Origin: Lentzea nigeriaca
Lineage (GTDB): Bacteria > Actinomycetota > Actinomycetes > Mycobacteriales > Pseudonocardiaceae
Direction: 5' to 3'
DNA length: 64,000 nt
Assembly (NCBI RefSeq): GCF_016907955.1
Contig: NZ_JAFBCX010000003.1
Location: 248,001 to 312,000 of the forward strand
Position numbers and translations under genes: made by a program. The notes beneath the pieces were generated by a model. It had not been told where the DNA came from, ran no database searches, and worked only from the letters and a program-made list of their open reading frames with translations. Positions 34,229-42,768 of this stretch are shown piece after piece. How positions within the stretch are numbered: the first letter of the stretch is position 1; every line of letters begins with the position of its first letter.

Positions 34229-36235
34229 GTGGGCGACGACTGGCTGTTCGGCTTCGGGTCCAACTCGCTGGAGGACCTGGTCGGCAAGCTGTTCGGCGGA
34301 CTGGGACGGTCCCCTTCCGCCACGCGGCGCACCGACCACTTCGGCCGCGACCTGACCGCCGCGGCGCGGGATGGCCTGCTCGATCCCGTGATCGGCAGGG
34401 AGGACGTGATCGACGAGGTGCTCGAGGTGTTGTCGCGGCGCACCAAGAACAACCCCGTCCTGATCGGCGATCCGGGAGTCGGCAAGACCGCGATCGTCGA
34501 AGGCATCGCGGCCAGGATCGCGAGTGGCGAGGTGCCCACCACGTTGAACGGCAGGCGGCTCATCTCGCTGGACCTCGCGGGCATGGTCGCCGGAGCCAAG
34601 TACCGGGGCGAGTTCGAGGAACGGCTGGAAGGCGTCATCGCGGAGGTGGCCGCGACGAACCGGATGGTGATCCTCTTCATCGACGAGCTGCACACGGTGG
34701 TGGGCGCCGGAAGTGCCGAAGGCGCGCCGATGGACGCCGCGAACATGCTCAAACCGGTGCTCACGACCGGGAGGCTCCAGGTCATCGGCGCCACCACGGT
34801 CGAGGACTACCGGCGGCACGTCGCCAGGGACGCGGCGCTGGAGCGGCGGTTCCAGCCGATCGTGGTCACCGAGCCGTCGGCCGAGGAGTCGGTCGCCATC
34901 CTCCGCGGCCTGCGCGCCCGGTACGAGATGCACCACGGGGTGCGGATCACGGACGAGGCGATCGTGTCGGCCGTGGAGCTGTCGGCCCGCTACGTCACCG
35001 ACCGGTTCCTGCCGGACAAGGCCGTCGACCTGGTGGACCGCGCGGGCGCGCGGGTCCGGTTGCGGGAGAAGTCCCCGATGCCGCCGGATCCGGTGGTGCT
35101 CGAGCAGCGGGTGTGGCGGCTGAAGCGGGAGATCGCTGCGGCAGAAGGGGACGCGTCCTCGCTGGAGGACGAGCTCGGCCGTGCCGTCGCCGAACTGGAG
35201 GCCGCCCGCGCCGCGCTGGCCAACGCGCCCGAGGTCGGCGCGAACGACGTCGCCGAGGTCGTGTCCCGCAGCACGGGCATCCCGGTCGCGCAGCTCACCG
35301 AGGCCGAACGGGATCGGTTGCTGCACCTGGAGGATCACCTGCACGAGCGGATCGTCGGGCAGGACGAGGCGGTGGAGGCCGTCGCCGACGCGGTCCGCCA
35401 GGGCCGGGCGGGCCTCAAGCACCCGCATCAGCCCGTCGGCTCGTTCCTGTTCCTCGGGCCGACCGGGGTGGGGAAGACCGAGGTCGCACGGGTGCTGGCC
35501 GAGGTGCTCTTCGGCTCGCAGGACCGGCTCATCCGGTTCGACATGAGCGAGTTCTCGCAGCAGCACACCGTCGCGCGGCTGATCGGCGCGCCGCCGGGGT
35601 ACGTCGGCTACGAGGACGCCGGTCAGCTCACCGGGGCGGTCCGGCGCGTCCCGTACTCGGTGCTGCTGCTGGACGAGATCGAGAAGGCGCACAGCGACGT
35701 CTTCAACACGCTGCTGCAGGTGCTCGACGCGGGCCGGCTCACCGACGCGCAGGGACGCACCGCCGACTTCGCCAACGCCGTGATCATCATGACCAGCAAC
35801 ATCGGCGCCGACCAGCTGCTCGCCGCGGCGAGTTCGGGGGTTCCGGTCGAGCAGCTGCGCGAGCCGTTGATGGCCACGGTCCGCCGGTACTTCCGCCCGG
35901 AGTTCCTCAACCGCCTCGACGAGATCATCCTGTTCCGCGGCCTCGACTCCGGGCAGCTGCGGCAGATCACCGGGTTGCTGCTCGAACGCACCCGCCAGCG
36001 GCTGCGCGAGCAGAACATCACGCTGGAGGTGGACGGGCAGGCGATCGACTGGCTCGCGTCCCGCGGTTACGTCCCCGAGTACGGGGCCCGGCCGTTGCGC
36101 CGCACCATCGGCAAGGAGCTTGACCGGCGGCTGTCCCGCGCGCTGCTCGCGGGTGAGTTGCACAGCGGGCAGCACGTCGTCGTCACGGTCACCGATTCGG
36201 ACCTGTCGCTCACGATCACCGATCCCCCGGCATGA
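34229..36235 (+). CDS. ClpC/ClpB-like AAA+ unfoldase lacking the Clp N-domain
   Basis: 668 residues. GTG at 34229 with GGAGG eight bases upstream fixes the start, so the protein lacks the ~150-residue Clp_N repeats of ClpC, ClpB and ClpA. Two AAA modules: D1 with Walker A GDPGVGKT (~79-86), Walker [10 protein letters not shown]2 with Walker A GPTGVGKT (~411-418), Walker [12 protein letters not shown], and the ClpB D2-small domain with [11 protein letters not shown]. The coiled-coil insert between them is short, as in ClpC. I see no sure ClpP-binding loop. An accessory disaggregase or unfoldase with its own adaptor set is likely. N-terminal residues ([20 protein letters not shown]) may serve as a short substrate-binding segment. 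Confidence 0.85.
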   Translation: MGDDWLFGFGSNSLEDLVGKLFGGLGRSPSATRRTDHFGRDLTAAARDGLLDPVIGREDVIDEVLEVLSRRTKNNPVLIGDPGVGKTAIVEGIAARIASGEVPTTLNGRRLISLDLAGMVAGAKYRGEFEERLEGVIAEVAATNRMVILFIDELHTVVGAGSAEGAPMDAANMLKPVLTTGRLQVIGATTVEDYRRHVARDAALERRFQPIVVTEPSAEESVAILRGLRARYEMHHGVRITDEAIVSAVELSARYVTDRFLPDKAVDLVDRAGARVRLREKSPMPPDPVVLEQRVWRLKREIAAAEGDASSLEDELGRAVAELEAARAALANAPEVGANDVAEVVSRSTGIPVAQLTEAERDRLLHLEDHLHERIVGQDEAVEAVADAVRQGRAGLKHPHQPVGSFLFLGPTGVGKTEVARVLAEVLFGSQDRLIRFDMSEFSQQHTVARLIGAPPGYVGYEDAGQLTGAVRRVPYSVLLLDEIEKAHSDVFNTLLQVLDAGRLTDAQGRTADFANAVIIMTSNIGADQLLAAASSGVPVEQLREPLMATVRRYFRPEFLNRLDEIILFRGLDSGQLRQITGLLLERTRQRLREQNITLEVDGQAIDWLASRGYVPEYGARPLRRTIGKELDRRLSRALLAGELHSGQHVVVTVTDSDLSLTITDPPA

Positions 36236-36298
36236 CCGCGCCGGGCACATGCAGGTCCTGAGCGGCATGCACACGGGTCGTGATCGAGAATCACGGGC

Positions 36299-37087
36299 GT
36301 GAAGAACCGTCTGCTGGTGTCCGGAAGTGCCGGGCCCGCCGTCACCGAGCTGGTGATCCCGGCGTTGTTGCTGCGCGCACCGAGTGCGACGTGGTCTGAG
36401 CTCGTCCACGTGTACGTGCCACATGGGCCAATGGTCGCCTTCAGCGGCCGGGACCTGCGCTCGCCCGGCATCGCCGCCGCCACCGAGGTGGCGCGTGCGG
36501 CCGGCTTCGAGACCGTGGTCCGGTCACCGGGCGGACGGATGGTCGCCTACGACAGCGGCGCCGTCGTGATCGACCACCTCGACCGCACCACCGGCATCCG
36601 GCACGCGGGCAGCGCCACGTTCGCGGACAACGCGGAGAACCACGCCAGGGTGCTGCGCGGGCTCGGCGACGTCGACGCCCGCGTCGGCGAGGTGGACGGG
36701 GAGTACTGCCCCGGCGAGTACAGCGTCAACGTCGGAGGCACGGCGAAGATCGTGGGCTCGGCGCAACGCGTCACCGCCACCGGTTCCCTGTTCAGCGCGG
36801 TGGTGCAGGTCGTCGTCTCGGACCGGGTGCGTGCCGTGATCGCGGACGTGTCCGACGCGCTCGGCTACGACCTGCGCCGCAGCTCCATCGCGGGCCTGGC
36901 CGACTACGCGCCCGCGCTGACCGCCGACGACGTGGCCGCGGCGTTCGCGGCGGACTACCGCGCCCGGCTCGGCCTGTCCGACGGAGAGCTGCCGGCCGAG
37001 GTGGTCACGCACGCGCGGACCGTCAGCGGCGGGTCGCCCTTCCACGTCGACGACTGGACACGGGCGAACCCGGTGGACGGCGCCTGA
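36299..37087 (+). CDS. Lipoate-protein ligase A family protein
   Basis: 262 residues, GTG start. The LplA/BPL fold is seen in VVRSPGGRMVAYDSGAVVID (the RRxxGGG-type loop, here RSPGGR), CPGEYSVNVGGTAKIVGSAQ with the catalytic-type Lys, and RVTATGSLFSAVVQVVVSDR. Members attach lipoate, octanoate or related acyl groups to a carrier lysine. Whether it serves primary metabolism or another acyl transfer is not clear; it lies next to, but convergent with, the hydrazine-type cluster and is probably not part of it. Confidence 0.75.
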   Translation: MKNRLLVSGSAGPAVTELVIPALLLRAPSATWSELVHVYVPHGPMVAFSGRDLRSPGIAAATEVARAAGFETVVRSPGGRMVAYDSGAVVIDHLDRTTGIRHAGSATFADNAENHARVLRGLGDVDARVGEVDGEYCPGEYSVNVGGTAKIVGSAQRVTATGSLFSAVVQVVVSDRVRAVIADVSDALGYDLRRSSIAGLADYAPALTADDVAAAFAADYRARLGLSDGELPAEVVTHARTVSGGSPFHVDDWTRANPVDGA

Positions 37088-37088
37088 C

Positions 37089-38426
37089 TCAGATCGCCTG
37101 GGAGAACTCGAAGAACCGATCCGGGTCGTACCGGCGTTTCACCTCGGCCAGCCGGGCGAGGTTCGGGCCGTGGTAGGCCTGCCGCCAGTCCGGCAGGTCC
37201 GGGTCGGTGAAGTTCAGGTAGGACGCGTTGTCGGTGTGTTCGCCGATGTCCTCGTGCAACGTCGTCAGCCACTCCAGGTTGTCGCACACCACCTGCGGAC
37301 CGTCCGACGGCATCCACGACGTGTCCAGCGACACCAGGAACAACGCGTCGCGGTGCGGGAACGCCGTTTCCGTCGGGGACAGCGCGTTGATCGCACCACC
37401 CCAGCCGAACAGCGCCGCGCCTCCGCCGTCGGGATTGCCGCTGCCGGGCCACTTGCCGACGGCCGCGACGAGCGTGCGCACGCCTTCTTCTGGCAGGGGA
37501 ACGGACGTCGTGCGCGTCCGGCCCGCGAACGCGCCACCGGCCGTCTCGTGGTGCACGTACTCCACCGCTTCCCAGTACGTCCGATCCTCGATGTCACAGC
37601 GGAACGGCCGGGTACCCGTCAACGGCGCGAGCAACGCGCGCAGCTCGTCTGCCGACCCGAGGTGCCAGCCGATCAGCGACACCATTCCGGTGCTGGTCAG
37701 GCCGATGCGCAACGCCAACGCGTCCGGTGCGGTGCGCTGGATCTCCTGCGCCAGCAGCACGACGTCGATCGCCTGCTCCCACTCCCACAGCAGCAGACAG
37801 GTCGCGCTGTCCACCACCGGGCGCGCCTGGAACGTGAACGACGTGTTGACGCCGAAGTTGCCGCCGCCACCACCTCGGCACGCCCAGAACAGGTCGGAGT
37901 TCTCGGCAGCGGAACAGGTCACCTCGCTCCCGTCCGCGAGCACGACATCGGTGCTGACGAGCGAGTCGCAGGTCAGGCCGAACGCCCGCGACACCGCCGC
38001 CACTCCCCCGCCCAGGGTGAGGCCACCGATGGCGACCTCGTCGGAGTTGCCCAGCGGGAACGTGATGTCGTGCGGCCGCAACGCCTCGTACAGCGCCCGC
38101 ATCCGCGTTCCGCCGCCGACCGTGACCAGCGCCGTATCCGGGTCGACGTGCACCTGATCGAGCCCACGCAGGTCGAGGACCAGTCCGGTGCTGACGGACG
38201 TTCCGGCGTAGCTGTGGCCGCCGCCGCGCGCGACGAGCGGGACGTCGTTCTCCCGTGCCCACGTGATCGCCGTGACAACGTCCTCTGTGGACTTCGCCGA
38301 CAGCACCGCCGCGGGCACGATGCCGGCATAGCGTTCGTTGAACGGCTTGCTGCTCGTCGTGAACCCGTCGTCGCCCGGCAGCAGCACCCGGCCGCGGACC
38401 CTGGCGGCGAGACCGTCGAACGTCAC
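37089..38426 (-). CDS. FAD-linked oxidoreductase, BBE/PCMH type
   Basis: 445 residues; GTG at 38426 overlaps the radical SAM stop as GTGA. The PCMH FAD domain (~30-205) has VPLVARGGGHSYAGTSVSTG with the His that carries bicovalent FAD in berberine-bridge enzymes, and LGGGVAAVSRAFGLTCDSLV. The second contact is CRGGGGGNFGV in place of the usual Cys-x-x-Gly-x, so a 6-S-cysteinyl link is not assured. The BBE end motif is YHGPNLARLAEVKRRYDPDR. These enzymes do two-electron oxidations, often C-H or C-N dehydrogenation. It is the last gene of the cluster strand and is translationally coupled to the radical SAM enzyme. Confidence 0.88.
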   Translation of the reverse strand: MTFDGLAARVRGRVLLPGDDGFTTSSKPFNERYAGIVPAAVLSAKSTEDVVTAITWARENDVPLVARGGGHSYAGTSVSTGLVLDLRGLDQVHVDPDTALVTVGGGTRMRALYEALRPHDITFPLGNSDEVAIGGLTLGGGVAAVSRAFGLTCDSLVSTDVVLADGSEVTCSAAENSDLFWACRGGGGGNFGVNTSFTFQARPVVDSATCLLLWEWEQAIDVVLLAQEIQRTAPDALALRIGLTSTGMVSLIGWHLGSADELRALLAPLTGTRPFRCDIEDRTYWEAVEYVHHETAGGAFAGRTRTTSVPLPEEGVRTLVAAVGKWPGSGNPDGGGAALFGWGGAINALSPTETAFPHRDALFLVSLDTSWMPSDGPQVVCDNLEWLTTLHEDIGEHTDNASYLNFTDPDLPDWRQAYHGPNLARLAEVKRRYDPDRFFEFSQAI

Positions 38427-40108
38427 TGGACGACCCCTGCCAGCTGGGCTTCGCGCAGGATCTCCTCGCGTTCCCGCCAATGCGACCAGAACGCGCCCTT
38501 GTAGCCGAGGCTGGTCAGGCCGATGAGGAACGGGTTGTCGGCGTAGTTGTTCTCGGACTCGCTCATGCCCGCGAGCGTCGGCAGCATGACGCGGTGGTGG
38601 TCCGCCGGGTCGACGAGCGACCAGAGGTACTCGACCGTGCGCGACCAGCGGCCGTTCGGGTCGGTGTTCGTGCCCTCGTCCTCCAGCAGGTCCGGCGAGA
38701 AGTAGCAGACGAGCCGGAACTCGCCGCGCTCGTCGAACATGAACTGCCTCTCGTACTCGACGAGGCCGGCGCACATCTCCAACGGCTTCAGGATGATCGG
38801 CCCACTCGCGGTGTTCGACTGCAGACCCGGCACCGTGCGGACGCCGGCGCACTGCTCGGCGATCGAGATGCCGAGCGGGTGGTGCGGGAACAGCCGCAGT
38901 CCCAGCGAGAACGCGGTGACCGTGGCGTCCAGCGCCATGAACGCGTCGACGCAGTCGCGCATGGTCTCCCACGTCTCGCCCGGCATCGCGAACAGCGCTT
39001 CGACCATGGTCTTGATCCCACGCTCACGGCACAGCCGCACGAGTCGCTCGGTGTCGTCGAAGGTGTAGTACGTCGTGCCCTTGCCGGTGACCTTCCAGTT
39101 CGCGAGCACGTCCGGCCGGATGTGGTCGCTGCCGACGTTCACGCCCTGGCACCCCGCCGCGGCGAGCAGGTCGGCGAACTCCTCGTCGAACGGCGAGGGC
39201 TGGCAGTAGACCCACAGGCGCAGGTCGTTGAGCGGGTTGGCGGCGCTCGCGTGCTTGCGCCGCACGATCTCGCGCAGCACGTTCTTGGCGTGCGAGATCG
39301 ACAGGTTGAACTCGCTGTCGGTGGTGTGCTGGTCGAAGATCCCCTGCGCCGCCAACGACTGCATCTCGTCCACGACGGCGGCGACGTCACGGCGTGCGAC
39401 GGCACCGCCCTTCGCGTCGGGTTCGACGCAGTGCGCGCACCGGTAGACGCAGCCGGACTTGGTCAGGATGCCCGCGAGGCCACCACGCCGGTAGTACTCA
39501 CCGTTGTCCACTTTGTACTTGTCGCCGGATCTTCTGATGTAGGTCCCGGCACCGTCGACCTGCCACGTCTTGACCACGGTCGGCCCGACGAGCGGCCGGG
39601 GCGTGAGGACGGTGGAGGTGCGGACGATCCCGTCCGGGGTGTTGCGGATCAGACCGTCCACAGTGGAGGTGTCGCGTCCGGTGGCGATGGCGTCGGCGAG
39701 GTCGACCACGATCACCTCACCCGGCCCCTTCACGCCGTAGTCGACGCCGAAGTAGTCGACGAGCGCGAACGGCATCGTGGAGAAGCCGATGCCTCCCGCG
39801 ACGATCGGTGCCTCGGTCAGGCGGATGATCTCGGTGATGATCTCCTTGTGCTCGCCCACGAAAGGGCGTTGCTCGAACGCGTACACGGTGTCGGTGTTGC
39901 GCACCGTGATGCCGACCAGCATCGGTTCGCGCGTCGTGAAGTACTCCGTCAGGAACGTCTTCCAGTCGTCGCGGTGGAACGTCAGGTCCACCACCTCGAC
40001 CTCGAACCCCGCGTTCTCCAGCGACGTGGTGAGCACGTCGAGCGCGTACGGTGCGATCGGCGGGTGCACCTTGTTCGGGTTGACGAGTGTTACCAGGCCT
40101 CTGCTCAT
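38423..40108 (-). CDS. B12-binding-domain radical SAM enzyme
   Basis: 561 residues; ATG at 40108 with GGGGAAGA upstream. The N-terminal ~150 residues resemble a cobalamin-binding domain (VTLVNPNKVHPPIAPYALDV, then EAPIVAGGIGFSTMPFALVD), though the DxHxxG motif is not obvious. The cluster-binding motif CVYRCAHC at ~220-227 is a clean CxxxCxxC. The TIM-barrel part follows (RGIKTMVEALFAMPGETWET) and a ~150-residue C-terminal extension. B12-radical SAM enzymes methylate unactivated carbon or phosphorus, or do ring contractions; the substrate here is unknown. Its close coupling to a BBE-type oxidase points to successive tailoring. It is separated from the other cluster genes by a repeat pair. Confidence 0.85.
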   Translation of the reverse strand: MSRGLVTLVNPNKVHPPIAPYALDVLTTSLENAGFEVEVVDLTFHRDDWKTFLTEYFTTREPMLVGITVRNTDTVYAFEQRPFVGEHKEIITEIIRLTEAPIVAGGIGFSTMPFALVDYFGVDYGVKGPGEVIVVDLADAIATGRDTSTVDGLIRNTPDGIVRTSTVLTPRPLVGPTVVKTWQVDGAGTYIRRSGDKYKVDNGEYYRRGGLAGILTKSGCVYRCAHCVEPDAKGGAVARRDVAAVVDEMQSLAAQGIFDQHTTDSEFNLSISHAKNVLREIVRRKHASAANPLNDLRLWVYCQPSPFDEEFADLLAAAGCQGVNVGSDHIRPDVLANWKVTGKGTTYYTFDDTERLVRLCRERGIKTMVEALFAMPGETWETMRDCVDAFMALDATVTAFSLGLRLFPHHPLGISIAEQCAGVRTVPGLQSNTASGPIILKPLEMCAGLVEYERQFMFDERGEFRLVCYFSPDLLEDEGTNTDPNGRWSRTVEYLWSLVDPADHHRVMLPTLAGMSESENNYADNPFLIGLTSLGYKGAFWSHWREREEILREAQLAGVVQ

Positions 40109-40170
40109 CGAATCTTCCCCGCTAATCGGTCAGCTAATGGCGTGCCGCGCACCGTTGGCCAAGTGATCGG

Positions 40171-40224
40171 GGCGTCTGCAAGTACCACCAACTCATGATC
40201 GAATCGCCTGTAACTACACCCAAC
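40171..40224 (+). repeat. 54-bp repeat unit, forward copy F2
   Basis: Starts GGCGTCTGCAAGTACCACCA and ends ACACCCAAC. Positions 40170-40195 form a perfect 26-bp inverted repeat with 40306-40331 in the partner unit at 40277-40330. The gap between the two units is 52 bases. No target-site duplication is visible. Confidence 0.75.
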
Positions 40225-40276
40225 CTGTTCGTCACACGTCGAACCCGCGTGGCGTCGCTCGCCGCCACACGAGCGA

Positions 40277-40330
40277 GTTGGTAGTAGAAAAGCGCCTGTT
40301 GATGTTGAGTTGGTGGTACTTGCAGACGCC
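40277..40330 (-). repeat. 54-bp repeat unit, reverse copy R3
   Basis: Starts GTTGGTAGTAGAAAAGCGCC and ends GTGGTACTTGCAGACGCC, 17 bases beyond the stop of the flavoenzyme gene at 40348. It is almost the same as the unit at 15664-15717. As RNA, F2 and R3 would form a long stem that could end transcription before the radical SAM gene. Confidence 0.75.
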
Positions 40331-40347
40331 CGAAGCCAACGAGGCGA

Positions 40348-41547
40348 CTAGACGATGCCGAGGGCGATGCCGAACTCGGGCTTGGCGTTCAGGAGGTAGG
40401 CGCCGGCGGACTGGAGGATCCGGTCCTGCGCGGCGAGGTGCTGGCAGATCGTGGCGGTGTCGCGCAGCCAGCGGTCCATCGGCGACGACTTGTGGATCGA
40501 CCACGTCTGCAGCAGGTCGAACAGGCGGCCCACGATCGAGCGCGACATGCGGAACGCGTGCACCCACGACAGCGGGCAGGCGGCGCGGTCGATCGGGTCG
40601 AGGTCGTCGAGCACTCCACCGGCGGCCAGCACTTCCCACTGGCGTTCCAGTGCCCCGTAGACACCGGCACGCGTGGCGTTGAAGTCGGCTTCACATGCCG
40701 CCAGCGTCACCTGCACACGCCAGATGTCCGCCCAGTCCGTGCCGGTCATGCGGTCGACGCGCTGCAACACGCACTCGCGGGCGTAGTCCAACGCCGCCCG
40801 CGCGACACCGAGCGCGACGCCGCACATCGTGCGGGTGAACGCGTCCGGCTGGGCGAGCGGGCCGCGGCGGCCGCGGACGTCGTCGAAGCTGAACGAGTGC
40901 TCCTCCGGCACGAACACGTCGGTGATCGTGTAGTCGCAGCTGCCGCTGCCGCGCAGACCGGTGGTGTCCCAGTTGTCGATCACCTCGACCTGCTCGCGCG
41001 GCACGAGGAACTGGCGCGACTCGTGCGGGTTGCTGCCGTCCGGGCTCGCGTACTTCTTGCCGTCCTGGTAGACGAACCCGCCGGAGATCACCCAGTCGGC
41101 GTGGGTGATGCCGCTGCCGAACGGCCACCGCCCGGTGAGCCGGTAGCCGCCGGGCACCTTCTCGGCGCGGCCGGACGGCTGCAGCAGACCGGCGACGATC
41201 TGGTCGGGGTTCGGGAACATCTCCTTGGCCACGACCGGGTCGATGAACTCGGCGTAGATGCCGGTGTTCGACCCGATCATCGAGCACCAGCCGACCGAAG
41301 CGTCCCCGTAGGACAGTGCCTCGACGACCTCCAGCTGTTCCATCGAGGTCAGTTCCAGGCCACCCCAGTGCTTTCCGAAGCACATGCGGAAAACACCGTT
41401 GTCCCGCAAGGTGTCCACAATGTCCTGTGGCAGGTGGCGCAGTTCCTCGATCTCCGCGGACCGTTCCCGCAGCATCGGCGCCAACGCCCTGGCGCGTTCG
41501 ATGAGCTCCGCGGCCGTGGTGGCGGCGGGTTCCCTCGTCATGGTCAC
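40348..41547 (-). CDS. Acyl-CoA-dehydrogenase-fold flavoenzyme (group D monooxygenase type), copy 1
   Basis: 399 residues; GTG at 41547 after AGGGGAG, with ATG at 41541 as alternative. The fold signatures are the N helical domain (MLRERSAEIEELRHLPQDIV, then GGLELTSMEQLEVVEALSYG), the beta domain with GGYRLTGRWPFGSGITHADW and VIDNWDTTGLRGSGSCDYTI, and a helical C domain. There is no sign of CoA handling, and the family relatives I know (DszC, KijD3-like sugar N-oxygenases, isobutylamine N-hydroxylase) use reduced flavin and O2 for N- or S-oxygenation. Together with the neighbouring paralogue it probably oxidises a nitrogen function or hydrazine made by the cluster. No dedicated flavin reductase is in the cluster. 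Confidence 0.82.
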   Translation of the reverse strand: MTMTREPAATTAAELIERARALAPMLRERSAEIEELRHLPQDIVDTLRDNGVFRMCFGKHWGGLELTSMEQLEVVEALSYGDASVGWCSMIGSNTGIYAEFIDPVVAKEMFPNPDQIVAGLLQPSGRAEKVPGGYRLTGRWPFGSGITHADWVISGGFVYQDGKKYASPDGSNPHESRQFLVPREQVEVIDNWDTTGLRGSGSCDYTITDVFVPEEHSFSFDDVRGRRGPLAQPDAFTRTMCGVALGVARAALDYARECVLQRVDRMTGTDWADIWRVQVTLAACEADFNATRAGVYGALERQWEVLAAGGVLDDLDPIDRAACPLSWVHAFRMSRSIVGRLFDLLQTWSIHKSSPMDRWLRDTATICQHLAAQDRILQSAGAYLLNAKPEFGIALGIV

Positions 41548-41557
41548 CTGAACTCCC

Positions 41558-42757
41558 CTACTTGACGATGCCGAGGCAGATGCGGAACTTGGGCCGGCGA
41601 CCGAGCAGGTACGCGCCAGCCGACTCGAGGATCGCGTCCTGCGCCGAGAGGTTCTGGCACATGGTCGCGGTGTCGCGCAGCCAGCGGTCCATCGGCGAGG
41701 ACCGGTGGATCGACCACGTCTGCAGCAGGTCGAACAGCCGGTTCACGATCGAGCGGGACGTGCGGAACGCGTGCAGCCACGCGATCGGCGACGCGGCGCG
41801 TTCGTTCATCGTGAGGTCGTCGAGCGTGCCGCCGGACGACAGGACCTCCCACTGCCGCGTCATCGCCGAGTACACGCCGTTGCGGGTGGCGTTGAAGTCG
41901 GCCTCGCACTCGGCGAGCGTGACCTGGACGCGCCAGATGTCCGCCCAGTCCGTGCCGGTCATCCGGTCGACGCGCTGCAGCACGATCTCGCGGGCGTAGT
42001 CCAACGCCGCACGCGCTACTCCGAGCGGAACACCGCAGAGGCTGCGCATGAACGACTCGGGCTGCGCGAGCGGGTGCGGCGAGCAGCGCGGGTTGTCGAA
42101 CGTCAGGGTGTGCGCCTCCGGCACGAACACGTCCGTGATCGTGTAGTCGGAGCTGCCGCTGCCGCGCAGACCGGTGGTGTCCCAGTTGTCGAGGATCTCG
42201 ACCTGGCTCTGCGGCACGAGGAACTGGCGTGACTCGTGCGGGTTGCTGCCGTCCGGGCTCGCGTACGGCTCGCCGTTGGAGAAGACGAACGCGCCGGACA
42301 TCACCCAGTCGGCGTGGTGGATGGTGCTGCCGAACGACCAGCGGCCGCTCAGCAGGAACCCGCCGGGCACCTTGTCGGCGCGCCCGGCAGGGGCGAGCAC
42401 GCCGGCGGTGACCATGTCGAGCCGCGGGTAGACCTCGCGGACGACGTCCGGTTCCAGGAAGTTCGCCAGCAGACCGGTGTTCGCGCCGATGATGCCGCAC
42501 CACGCGGCGGACGCGTCGCCGTACGCGAGCGCCTCGGCGACCTGCGTCTGCTCCATCGACGTGAGCTCGGGGCCGCCCCACTCGCGGCGGAAGCACATGC
42601 GGTGCACGCCGGTGGCGCGCAGCAGCTCGACGACGTCCGCCGGGAGCTGCCCTGCCTGCTCGATCTCCGCCGACCGTTCGCGCAGCACCGGCGCGAGCGC
42701 CTTGGCACGGGCGATGATCTCGGTCGCCGTGCGGGGCTCGTCGGCCACCGTCGTCAT
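41558..42757 (-). CDS. Acyl-CoA-dehydrogenase-fold flavoenzyme (group D monooxygenase type), copy 2
   Basis: 399 residues, the same length as its neighbour and clearly its paralogue: VDRMTGTDWADIWRVQVTLA and WSIHRSSPMDRWLRDTATMC have near-identical counterparts there. The ATG at 42757 follows GAGGAG and lies 11 bases beyond the ATP-grasp stop. The beta-domain motif GGFLLSGRWSFGSTIHHADW is conserved. Copy 2 has CSPHPLAQPESFMRSLCGVP where copy 1 has RRGPLAQPDAFTRTMCGVA, so the active-site lids differ. Successive oxidations of one nitrogen, or action on two related intermediates, would explain two copies; they could also form a heteromer. Confidence 0.82.
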   Translation of the reverse strand: MTTVADEPRTATEIIARAKALAPVLRERSAEIEQAGQLPADVVELLRATGVHRMCFRREWGGPELTSMEQTQVAEALAYGDASAAWCGIIGANTGLLANFLEPDVVREVYPRLDMVTAGVLAPAGRADKVPGGFLLSGRWSFGSTIHHADWVMSGAFVFSNGEPYASPDGSNPHESRQFLVPQSQVEILDNWDTTGLRGSGSSDYTITDVFVPEAHTLTFDNPRCSPHPLAQPESFMRSLCGVPLGVARAALDYAREIVLQRVDRMTGTDWADIWRVQVTLAECEADFNATRNGVYSAMTRQWEVLSSGGTLDDLTMNERAASPIAWLHAFRTSRSIVNRLFDLLQTWSIHRSSPMDRWLRDTATMCQNLSAQDAILESAGAYLLGRRPKFRICLGIVK

Positions 42758-42768
42758 GTTCTCGCTCC

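Noticed and set aside
36299-37087. Inclusion of the lipoate-ligase-like gene in the hydrazine cluster
   Set aside because: It is on the opposite strand, convergent, and has no obvious role in the proposed chemistry.
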